Below, piece by piece: positions 57,101-64,000 of a stretch of 64,000 nt of DNA (position 1 is the stretch's first letter; the number at the start of each line of letters is the position of its first letter). The position numbers and the translations under genes are program-made. The notes below the pieces were generated by a model that saw nothing but the letters and a program-made list of their open reading frames with translations, was not told where the DNA came from and searched no databases. This DNA comes from Pseudomonas laurentiana (GTDB lineage Bacteria; Pseudomonadota; Gammaproteobacteria; Pseudomonadales; Pseudomonadaceae). Location: assembly GCF_014648275.1 (NCBI RefSeq), contig NZ_BMQU01000001.1:1-64000 (forward strand), given 5' to 3'.

Positions 57101-57119
57101 CTAGAAACAGGTGAATTTC

Positions 57120-58067
57120 GTGAGCCAGCCTACGCCAGCCGTGCGTACCTTCCAAGACTTGATTCTCGCCCTGCAGAACTACTGGGCCGAGCAAGGTTGT
57201 GTGGTACTTCAGCCCTACGATATGGAAGTAGGCGCCGGCACTTTCCATACCGCCACGTTCCTGCGCGCCGTCGGCCCGGAAACCTGGAACGCCGCCTACG
57301 TACAGCCCAGCCGTCGTCCGGCTGACGGCCGTTATGGCGAAAACCCTAACCGCCTGCAGCACTACTACCAGTTCCAGGTAGTACTCAAGCCAAACCCGGC
57401 GAACTTCCAGGAACTGTACCTGGGTTCTCTGAAAGCCATCGGTCTTGACCCACTGGTCCATGACATCCGCTTCGTTGAGGACAACTGGGAATCGCCGACG
57501 CTCGGCGCCTGGGGCCTGGGCTGGGAAATCTGGCTCAACGGCATGGAAGTCACCCAGTTCACCTACTTCCAGCAAGTGGGTGGTATCGAGTGCTTCCCGG
57601 TCACTGGTGAGATCACCTACGGCCTGGAACGTCTGGCCATGTACCTGCAGGGTGTCGACTCGGTCTACGATCTGGTCTGGACCGACGGTCCGTTCGGCAA
57701 GGTGACCTACGGCGACGTGTTCCATCAGAACGAAGTAGAACAGTCGACCTACAACTTCGAGCACGCCAACGTCGAGAAGCTGTTCGAGCTGTTCGACTTC
57801 TACGAAAGCGAAGCCAACCGCCTGATCGAGCTGGAGCTGCCGCTGCCGACCTATGAAATGGTCCTCAAGGCATCGCACACCTTCAACCTGCTCGACGCCC
57901 GCCGGGCCATCTCGGTAACCGAACGTCAGCGTTACATCCTGCGTGTACGGACCCTGGCCCGGGCCGTGGCACAAAGCTACCTGCAAGCCCGCGCCAAGCT
58001 GGGCTTCCCGATGGCATCCCCCGAACTGCGTGATGAAGTACTGGCTAAGCTGGAGGCAGCACAATGA
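57120..58067 (+). CDS. glyQ: Glycyl-tRNA synthetase alpha chain
   Basis: A 315-residue catalytic alpha subunit of the tetrameric alpha2beta2 glycyl-tRNA synthetase. It shows the class II core ([38 protein letters not shown], and [14 protein letters not shown]). The GTG at 57120 is chosen because AGGTG lies six bases ahead of it and it matches the Pseudomonas start (SQPTPAVR follows); a GTG three codons earlier is also in frame. It overlaps glyS by four bases. Confidence 0.96.
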   Translation: MSQPTPAVRTFQDLILALQNYWAEQGCVVLQPYDMEVGAGTFHTATFLRAVGPETWNAAYVQPSRRPADGRYGENPNRLQHYYQFQVVLKPNPANFQELYLGSLKAIGLDPLVHDIRFVEDNWESPTLGAWGLGWEIWLNGMEVTQFTYFQQVGGIECFPVTGEITYGLERLAMYLQGVDSVYDLVWTDGPFGKVTYGDVFHQNEVEQSTYNFEHANVEKLFELFDFYESEANRLIELELPLPTYEMVLKASHTFNLLDARRAISVTERQRYILRVRTLARAVAQSYLQARAKLGFPMASPELRDEVLAKLEAAQ

Positions 58068-60118
58068 GTGCTCAAGATTTCCTGGTTGAACTGGGCACCG
58101 AAGAACTGCCACCCAAGGCCCTCAGCGCCCTGGGCGATGCCTTCCTCGCCGGTATCGAAAAAGGCCTGCAAGCTGCCGGCCTGAACTACAGCGACAAGGT
58201 CGTGTTCGCGGCACCACGTCGCCTGGCGGTACTGATCCGTCAGCTCGATACCCAGCAGCCTGACCGCAGCATCAATGTCGATGGCCCACCGCGCCAGGCC
58301 GCGTTCGATGCCGAAGGCAACCCAACCCAGGCAGCCCTTGGCTTCGCCAAGAAGTGCGGCGTAGAGCTGGCGCAAATCGACCAGAGCGGCGCCAAGCTGC
58401 GCTTCTCCCAGCACATTCCGGGCAAGGCCACCGCCAGCCTGCTGCCGACCATCGTTGAAGACTCGCTGAACGACCTGCCCATTCCGAAGCGCATGCGCTG
58501 GGGCGCGCGCAAGGAAGAGTTCGTCCGCCCAACCCAATGGCTGGTCATGCTGCTGGGCGATGAAGTGGTCGACTGCACCATCCTCGCCCAGAAGGCCGGC
58601 CGTGAGTCCCGTGGCCACCGTTTCCATCACCCGGAAAACGTGCGCATCAGCTCGCCGGGCAGCTACCAGGAAGACCTGCGCAAGGCCTACGTTCTGACCG
58701 ACTTCGCCGAGCGCCGCGAGCTGATCAGCAAGCGTACCGCCGAGCTGGCGATGCAGCAGGAAGGCACCGCGATCGTGCCTCCGGCACTGCTCGACGAAGT
58801 GACCGCGCTGGTCGAGTGGCCTGTGCCGCTGGTCTGCTCGTTCGAGGAACGTTTCCTCGAAGTGCCGCAGGAAGCCCTGATTACCACCATGCAGGACAAC
58901 CAGAAGTACTTCTGCCTGCTGGACATCGATGGCAAGTTGCTGCCGCGCTTCATCACCGTGGCCAACGTCGAGAGCCGCGATCCGAAGCAAATCATCCTGG
59001 GTAACGAGAAAGTCGTGCGCCCGCGCCTGACTGACGCCGAGTTCTTCTTCAAGCAAGACAAGAAGCAGTCCCTGGAAAGCTTCAACCTGCGCCTGCAGAA
59101 CGTCGTGTTCCAGGCCCAACTGGGCAGTGTCTTCGATAAAGCCGAGCGCGTGGCCAAGCTGGCCGCCTTCATCGCCCCGCATATCGGCGGTGATGCCAAG
59201 CGTGCCGCCCGTGCCGGTCTGCTGTCCAAGTGCGACCTGGCCACCGAGATGGTCGGCGAGTTCCCTGAAATGCAGGGCGTAGCAGGTTACTACTACGCAC
59301 TGAACGACGGTGAGCCGGAAGATGTCGCCCTGGCCCTGAACGAACAGTACATGCCGCGCGGTGCAGGTGCCGAGCTGCCGTCGACCTTGACCGGCGCCGC
59401 CGTGGCCATCGCCGACAAGCTCGATACCCTGGTCGGTATCTTCGGCATCGGCATGCTGCCAACCGGCAGCAAGGACCCCTATGCCCTGCGCCGTGCAGCG
59501 CTGGGCGTGCTGCGTATCCTGATCGAAAAACAGCTGGACCTGGACCTGAACGATGCCGTGGCCTTCGCCGTGGCCCAGTTTGGCCACACGGTCAAAACCG
59601 CTGGGCTGGCCGATCAGGTGCTCGAGTTCATCTTCGACCGTCTGCGTGCACGTTATGAAGACGAAGGCATCGACGTCGCCACTTACCTGTCGGTACGTGC
59701 GCTGAAGCCAGGCTCTGCACTGGACTTCGACCAGCGCGTGCAAGCCGTTCAAGCCTTCCGCAAGCTGCCGGAAGCCGAAGCACTGGCCGCCGTGAACAAG
59801 CGGGTATCCAACTTGCTGAGCAAAGCCGAAGGCACGGTTGCCCAGCACGTCGAGCCGAAGTACTTCGACAACGCCAACGAGTTCTCCCTGTACTCGGCGA
59901 TTCAACAAGCCGATCAAGCGGTGCAGCCAATGGCCGCAGCGCGTCAGTACAGCGAGTCGCTAGCGCGTCTGGCTGCCCTGCGTGAGCCGGTTGATGCGTT
60001 CTTCGAGGCAGTGATGGTCAACGCCGAAGACGCCAAAGTTCGGGCCAACCGTTATGCCTTGCTCAGCCGCCTGCGCGGTCTGTTCCTGGGCGTAGCTGAC
60101 ATCTCGCTGCTGGGGTAA
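58064..60118 (+). CDS. glyS: Glycyl-tRNA synthetase beta chain
   Basis: A 684-residue beta subunit contributing tRNA recognition and an HD-type domain; opening [20 protein letters not shown] and [16 protein letters not shown] are typical. Start ATG overlaps the glyQ stop. It precedes gmhB by three bases, making glyQ-glyS-gmhB one operon. Confidence 0.97.
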   Translation: MSAQDFLVELGTEELPPKALSALGDAFLAGIEKGLQAAGLNYSDKVVFAAPRRLAVLIRQLDTQQPDRSINVDGPPRQAAFDAEGNPTQAALGFAKKCGVELAQIDQSGAKLRFSQHIPGKATASLLPTIVEDSLNDLPIPKRMRWGARKEEFVRPTQWLVMLLGDEVVDCTILAQKAGRESRGHRFHHPENVRISSPGSYQEDLRKAYVLTDFAERRELISKRTAELAMQQEGTAIVPPALLDEVTALVEWPVPLVCSFEERFLEVPQEALITTMQDNQKYFCLLDIDGKLLPRFITVANVESRDPKQIILGNEKVVRPRLTDAEFFFKQDKKQSLESFNLRLQNVVFQAQLGSVFDKAERVAKLAAFIAPHIGGDAKRAARAGLLSKCDLATEMVGEFPEMQGVAGYYYALNDGEPEDVALALNEQYMPRGAGAELPSTLTGAAVAIADKLDTLVGIFGIGMLPTGSKDPYALRRAALGVLRILIEKQLDLDLNDAVAFAVAQFGHTVKTAGLADQVLEFIFDRLRARYEDEGIDVATYLSVRALKPGSALDFDQRVQAVQAFRKLPEAEALAAVNKRVSNLLSKAEGTVAQHVEPKYFDNANEFSLYSAIQQADQAVQPMAAARQYSESLARLAALREPVDAFFEAVMVNAEDAKVRANRYALLSRLRGLFLGVADISLLG

Positions 60119-60121
60119 GCC

Positions 60122-60655
60122 TTGAAACTGCTGATTATCGATCGGGACGGGGTGATCAATGAGGACTCCGACGCGTACATCAAGTCGGTGGAGGAGTGGA
60201 TACCGATTCCCGGCTCGATCGAAGCGATCGCGCAGTTGAGCAAAGCCGGCTGGACGGTGGCAGTCGCTACCAACCAGTCCGGCATTGCACGCGGCTACTA
60301 CCCCACGACCACCCTCGACGCCATGCATGAGCGCCTACGCGCCCTGGTGGCCGAGCTGGGTGGCGAGGTCGGCCTGATAGTCCATTGCCCGCATGGCCCG
60401 GATGACGGCTGCGATTGTCGCAAGCCAAAGCCGGGCATGCTCAAGACCATTGCCGCACACTATGCAGTGGAATTGACCGGGCTTTGGTTTGTCGGTGACA
60501 GCAAGGGTGACTTGGAGGCCGCGCTGGCCGTCGATGCACAACCCGTTCTGGTTAAAACCGGGAAGGGCGAACGGACCCTGAGCAAAGGGCTACCAGCAGG
60601 CACCTTGGTTTTCGAGGATCTGGCGGCCGTCGCCAGAGCACTTATCCACACGTAG
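60122..60655 (+). CDS. gmhB: D-glycero-beta-D-manno-heptose 1,7-bisphosphate 7-phosphatase
   Basis: A 177-residue HAD phosphatase of LPS heptose synthesis removing the C7 phosphate. Motif I DRDGVIN (nucleophile Asp and acid Asp), the zinc-binding loop CPHGPDDGCDCRKPKPGM and motif IV GDSKGDLEAA are present. It starts with TTG (KLLIIDRDGV follows), three bases after glyS. A perfect DnaA 9-mer (60642-60650) lies in its last codons. Confidence 0.93.
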   Translation: MKLLIIDRDGVINEDSDAYIKSVEEWIPIPGSIEAIAQLSKAGWTVAVATNQSGIARGYYPTTTLDAMHERLRALVAELGGEVGLIVHCPHGPDDGCDCRKPKPGMLKTIAAHYAVELTGLWFVGDSKGDLEAALAVDAQPVLVKTGKGERTLSKGLPAGTLVFEDLAAVARALIHT

Positions 60656-60670
60656 AGCGCCGCCGAATCT

Positions 60671-60708
60671 TCGTCGCCTCCAGAACCGCAGTAACGGTTC
60701 TGCGACGA
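60671..60708 (+). terminator. Hairpin between gmhB and plsC
   Basis: TCGTCG-CCTC-CAGAACCG-CAGTAA-CGGTTCTG-CGACGA: outer and inner stems, 15 bases after gmhB. No T-run, so termination is uncertain; plsC may still be read through. Confidence 0.5.
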
Positions 60709-60763
60709 GCGTTCCTCCGGTGCACTCCAACAGGCGGGCGAGCCCGCAACGGTACATGCCGCT

Positions 60764-61534
60764 ATGTCGATCCTGCAGGCGATCAGAATCTTTCTTTTTT
60801 ACCTGCTGTTGGGTACCAGCTCCTTGCTCTGGTGCACCCTGAGCTTTTTTATTGCGCCGTTCCTGTCGTTCCGCGCCCGATACCGTTTTATCAACGTGTA
60901 TTGGTGCCGCTTCGCACTGCTTCTGGTTCGGGTTTTTCTCGGTATACGGTTCAAGGTAACCGGGGCTGAGAACATTCCTGAACAGCCCTGTGTGATTCTT
61001 TCCAATCACCAGAGCACCTGGGAGACTTTTTTCCTCTCCGCCTATTTCCAGCCCTTGAGCCAGGTGCTCAAGCGCGAACTGCTCTACGTACCGTTCTTTG
61101 GCTGGGCAATGGCCATGCTCAAACCCATTGCCATTGATCGTGACAACCCCAAGGCCGCGTTGAAACAGGTCGCCAGCGAAGGTGACAAGCTGCTCAAGCA
61201 AAACATCTGGGTACTGATTTTCCCGGAGGGCACCCGTGTGCCATTTGGCACCATCGGCAAATTCTCCCGTGGCGGTACCGCCTTGGCGGTAAATGCCGGG
61301 CTGCCGGTATTGCCAATTGCTCACAACGCCGGCAAGTACTGGCCCAAGGAAGGCTGGGGCAAATTGCCCGGCACCATCGAGGTCGTCATCGGTGCGCCAA
61401 TGTGGGCCGAAGGTACTGGCCCACGGGCCATCGCCGAGCTCAATGACCGCGCAGCCGCCTGGAACGAGCAGACCCAACGCGACATGGGCTCCCTGCCGCC
61501 GGTGGCTCAGAATGAAGCCCATAGCGTACCCTGA
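60764..61534 (+). CDS. plsC: 1-acyl-sn-glycerol-3-phosphate acyltransferase
   Basis: A 256-residue membrane enzyme forming phosphatidic acid. It has a hydrophobic N-terminus and the acyltransferase motifs SNHQSTWET (HX4E here, HX4D in many), FPEGTRVPFG and the LPVLPIAHNAG region. It belongs to the PlsC family; Pseudomonas has more than one, and this near-origin copy matches PA0005 (from memory). In other Pseudomonas gyrB-recF-dnaN-dnaA lies beyond it; here a transporter follows. Confidence 0.92.
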   Translation: MSILQAIRIFLFYLLLGTSSLLWCTLSFFIAPFLSFRARYRFINVYWCRFALLLVRVFLGIRFKVTGAENIPEQPCVILSNHQSTWETFFLSAYFQPLSQVLKRELLYVPFFGWAMAMLKPIAIDRDNPKAALKQVASEGDKLLKQNIWVLIFPEGTRVPFGTIGKFSRGGTALAVNAGLPVLPIAHNAGKYWPKEGWGKLPGTIEVVIGAPMWAEGTGPRAIAELNDRAAAWNEQTQRDMGSLPPVAQNEAHSVP

Positions 61535-61539
61535 CGATC

Positions 61540-61548
61540 TGTGGATAA
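61540..61548 (-). promoter_or_regulatory. DnaA box after plsC
   Basis: TGTGGATAA (complement of TTATCCACA), perfect, six bases past the plsC stop. Confidence 0.55.
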
Positions 61549-61663
61549 CTTGTGTACAGTATTTTGATAAATCACCGCTACGATGAGCTAAGTGCTTAAT
61601 TTAAATACTTATTTCTCTGTATGACTGTTTTCTGAAAATCGTGCATAAGTTTTTTCAAGGCAT

Positions 61664-61694
61664 AAAAAAACCGGCGTTTACGCCGGTTTTTTTT
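61664..61694. terminator. Bidirectional terminator between plsC and transporter gene
   Basis: AAAAAAACCGGCG-TTTA-CGCCGGTTTTTTTT: perfect stem with A- and T-runs on both sides, 10 bases beyond the transporter stop. It efficiently terminates both convergent genes. Confidence 0.93.
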
Positions 61695-61703
61695 ACCTTC
61701 AGA

Positions 61704-63326
61704 TCAGACCTTGTCGATGTCCACGTCGCGGGTTTCTTTCAAGCAGAACAGCCCCACCACCAGGCTTACGCCGGTGATCAATACCGGGTACCAGAGGCCA
61801 TAGAAGATATCGCCGGTGTAGACCACCAAGGCGAATGACACCGTCGGCAGGAAGCCACCAAACCAACCGTTGCCAATGTGGTAAGGCAGCGACATCGAGG
61901 TGTAGCGAATGCGGGTCGGGAACAACTCGACCATCACTGCCGCCAGCGGTCCATAGGTCATGGTCGCAATCAGGATCATCACCACGATCAACAAAACCAC
62001 CATCGGCTGATTCACCGACGCGGCATCCGCCTTGGCTGGGTAACCGGCCTTGTCGATGGCTGCACGCATCGCCGCTTCATCGAAACCACTGATTTTCTGA
62101 TCGCCAATGGACACAACCACTGGGCTGCCAGGTTCTGCCGTCTCGGAGCTGTAGGGCAGGCCCTGTTTGACCAGGAAGGTTTTGACCTTGTCACATGGGC
62201 TGTCGAAACGCGCCTTGCCCACCGGGTCGAACTGGAAAGTACAACCTTGTGGATCAGCAATGACCACAATCGGCGCCTGGCGGCTGGCCGCGTCGATCTG
62301 CGGGTTGGCGTAATGGCTCAGGGCTTTGAACAACGGGAAGTAGAGCAGGGTGGCCAGCAGCAGGCCTGTCATCAGGATCGGCTTGCGTCCGACCCGGTCC
62401 GACAGCCAGCCGAAGAACACAAAGAACGGTGCACCGATGACCACGCTGATGATCAACAAGGTGTTGGCCTGGCCAGGGTCCATCTTGAGCATCTGGGTCA
62501 GGAAAAACAGCACGTAGAACTGCGCGGTGTAGAACGTCACTGCCTGCCCGGCATTGATACTGAACAGCGCGGTGAAAACCACCTTGAGGTTTTCCCAGGA
62601 GCCGAAGGACTCACGAATCGGCGCACGACTGGTTTTGCCCTGAGCCTTCATTTTCACGAAGGCCGGCGATTCGTGCATGCTCATGCGAATCCAGGTGGAG
62701 ATCGCCAGCAGCACAATCGACAACAGGAACGGCAGGCGCCAGCCCCAGACTTCGAACTGGTCCCCACTGACGTAACGGCTAGCCAACACCACCAGCAGGG
62801 ATAACAGCAAACCCAGAGTGGCTGTGGACTGGATGAAGCCGGTGTGGAAGCCACGCTTGCCGGGCGGAGCGTGCTCGGCGACATAGGTCGCGGCGCCACC
62901 ATACTCACCCCCCAGCGCCAGCCCTTGAAGCATGCGCAGCACCACCAGAATGATCGGCGCCGCAATGCCGATGCTCGCGTAGGTCGGCAACAAGCCCACG
63001 GCAAAGGTCGACAGCCCCATCAGCACAATGGTCACCAGGAAGGTGTACTTGCGCCCGATCATGTCACCCAGGCGGCCGAACACCAGCGCCCCGAATGGGC
63101 GTACCAGGAAACCGGCAGCAAAGGCCATCAAGGCGAAGATAAAGGCTGTGGTGTCGTTGACCCCGGCAAAGAACTGCTTGCTGATGACTGCCGCCAGGGC
63201 GCCATAGAGGAAAAAGTCATACCACTCGAAAACCGTCCCGAGGGATGACGCAAAGATGATCTTGCGTTCTTCCCGGCGGCTATTCACCACCGTTGCCGCG
63301 CCACGCTCTTGGATGTAGTCCGACAT
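61704..63326 (-). CDS. Metabolite:H+ symporter of the MHS family (major facilitator)
   Basis: A 540-residue carrier with 12 predicted helices and family motifs VRPFGALVFGRLGDMIGRK and FFGWLSDRVGRKP. Between helices VII-VIII and IX lies an extra hydrophilic loop of about 90 residues (around 325-430) with two cysteines, seen in the larger MHS members. Substrate unknown; homologues carry shikimate, alpha-ketoglutarate or other organic acids. It lies 105 bases after the GMC oxidoreductase gene on the same strand, suggesting uptake coupled to that oxidation. Confidence 0.88.
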   Translation of the reverse strand: MSDYIQERGAATVVNSRREERKIIFASSLGTVFEWYDFFLYGALAAVISKQFFAGVNDTTAFIFALMAFAAGFLVRPFGALVFGRLGDMIGRKYTFLVTIVLMGLSTFAVGLLPTYASIGIAAPIILVVLRMLQGLALGGEYGGAATYVAEHAPPGKRGFHTGFIQSTATLGLLLSLLVVLASRYVSGDQFEVWGWRLPFLLSIVLLAISTWIRMSMHESPAFVKMKAQGKTSRAPIRESFGSWENLKVVFTALFSINAGQAVTFYTAQFYVLFFLTQMLKMDPGQANTLLIISVVIGAPFFVFFGWLSDRVGRKPILMTGLLLATLLYFPLFKALSHYANPQIDAASRQAPIVVIADPQGCTFQFDPVGKARFDSPCDKVKTFLVKQGLPYSSETAEPGSPVVVSIGDQKISGFDEAAMRAAIDKAGYPAKADAASVNQPMVVLLIVVMILIATMTYGPLAAVMVELFPTRIRYTSMSLPYHIGNGWFGGFLPTVSFALVVYTGDIFYGLWYPVLITGVSLVVGLFCLKETRDVDIDKV

Positions 63327-63431
63327 CGTTGTTGTCCTCGGCCTTGAGGCCACAGTGATTATTGTTGTTGTTCCACTGTCGGTGCCGGGCGACTGCATCC
63401 GGCGCTCCGTTTACCACATCACCCTGTCAGA

Positions 63432-64000
63432 TCAAGGTGTAACGACTGCCGCTGTAACGGTCCCCCTTGGGCTTGCCGCATTGTTGAGTATCAGGTGTGC
63501 TGCCTTCTCGGCGATCATCAAGGTCGGCGAGCAGGTATTGCCCGAGACGATCTGCGGCATGATCGACGCATCGGCGATACGCAGGCCGGATACGCCGTGT
63601 ACACGCAATTGAGCATCCACCACATCCAGCGGCCCACTGCCCATGCGGCACGTACCGACCGGATGGAAGATGGTGGTACCGATCTTGCCGGCCGCTTCGT
63701 ACAACTGCTCCTCGGTCTGCAGTGCCGTACCCGGCAGGTATTCCCGCGGCTGAAAGGGTGCCAGAGCAGGTGCCTGCACGATCTGCCGGGTGAGGCGTAT
63801 GGCCTGGGCGGCAACCTTCAGGTCCTGAGGGTCGCTGAGGTAATTGGGATCGATCGTTGGAGCGGCTGCAGGATCTGCCGAACCGATGTCGACTCGACCA
63901 CGGCTGGCCGGGCGCAGGTTACAGACCGATGCAGTGAAGGCTGGGAACCGGTGCAGCGGCTCACCAAAACGCTCCAGTGACAACGGCTGCACGTGATACT
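63432..64000 (-). CDS. GMC oxidoreductase (choline dehydrogenase-like), 3' part
   Basis: The C-terminal about 189 residues of a FAD-dependent glucose-methanol-choline oxidoreductase; the start lies beyond the right edge. The C-terminal domain shows VCNLRPASRGRVDIGSADP, the active-site PVGTCRMG with the catalytic His, and GLRIADASIMPQIVSGNT. The reading frame continues upstream into the edge (YHVQPLSLERFGEP), so no start is present. Substrate class is choline or an alcohol. Confidence 0.9.
   Translation of the reverse strand, partial: YHVQPLSLERFGEPLHRFPAFTASVCNLRPASRGRVDIGSADPAAAPTIDPNYLSDPQDLKVAAQAIRLTRQIVQAPALAPFQPREYLPGTALQTEEQLYEAAGKIGTTIFHPVGTCRMGSGPLDVVDAQLRVHGVSGLRIADASIMPQIVSGNTCSPTLMIAEKAAHLILNNAASPRGTVTAAVVTP

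Noticed and set aside
57977-59917. Minus-strand open frame of 646 codons opposite glyS
   Set aside because: It lies wholly opposite glyS, whose identity is certain; low-complexity Gln/His-rich product typical of shadows.

Overview
The window is chromosomal DNA from a Pseudomonas, most likely of the P. putida group. Nearly every gene is a recognisable Pseudomonas core gene, GC content is high, and gene order follows the near-origin region of Pseudomonas chromosomes as I remember it. No database search was run, so the genus is firm and the group is an inference. I count about 63 protein-coding genes, one clear small RNA, one clearly broken gene (trpB), and no rRNA, tRNA, CRISPR array, insertion sequence or prophage that I could see.

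Layout. 0.1-9.6 kb (mostly minus strand): glutamate/aspartate symporter gltP with a long regulatory region, a small DUF1328 membrane protein, an EAL c-di-GMP phosphodiesterase, an AmiD-type amidase lipoprotein, a GGDEF diguanylate cyclase, an endonuclease/phosphatase-fold protein, dsbA, cytochromes c4 and c5. 9.8-13.9 kb: engB, the ErsA/Spot 42-like sRNA, polA, a DUF2782 protein. 13.9-17.9 kb: thrB and the zinc-uptake locus (znuA divergent from zur-znuCB). 18-21.5 kb: a lipoprotein and the methionine importer metNIQ. 21.5-30 kb (minus): a complete aa3-type cytochrome c oxidase cluster (coxB, coxA, cox11/ctaG, coxC) and its heme A and copper assembly genes (surf1, an unknown membrane protein, ctaA, cyoE, sco1). 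30-41 kb: beta and gamma carbonic anhydrases, a LexA-box-controlled radical SAM gene, yheV-like gene, prlC, HAD phosphatase, envelope lipoproteins, two DUF1161 paralogues, an LLM flavoprotein, dodecin. 41-44 kb: trpI / trpB / trpA with a damaged trpB. 44-61.5 kb: SulP transporter, aroE, hemF, qor, tsaC, dprA, def, fmt, rsmB, trkA, htrB-type acyltransferase, tag, glyQS, gmhB, plsC. 61.7-64 kb: an MHS-family transporter and the 3' part of a GMC oxidoreductase gene that runs off the right edge.

How the parts work together. The cox cluster and its assembly genes form a respiratory module together with the soluble electron carriers c4/c5. znuABC with Zur is a self-regulated zinc module. gltP has two putative AauR sites and a candidate sigma-54 promoter. 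def-fmt-rsmB-trkA is the conserved translation/potassium block. Perfect 9-mer DnaA boxes (TTATCCACA) are absent, as far as I could see, from the first 36 kb but occur at least eight times from 36 to 62 kb, which fits a right-hand side lying closer to the replication origin.

Most notable observations: a deletion plus frameshift in trpB that removes the PLP-phosphate loop; an ErsA-type sRNA with an AlgU-like promoter and a C-rich loop; an SOS box embedded in a 36-bp palindrome; paired AauR sites upstream of gltP; a nested hairpin in the coxB leader; and the absence of the LysM gene usually found between dprA and def. I found no convincing wholly new multi-gene system; the window is largely ordinary core genome.
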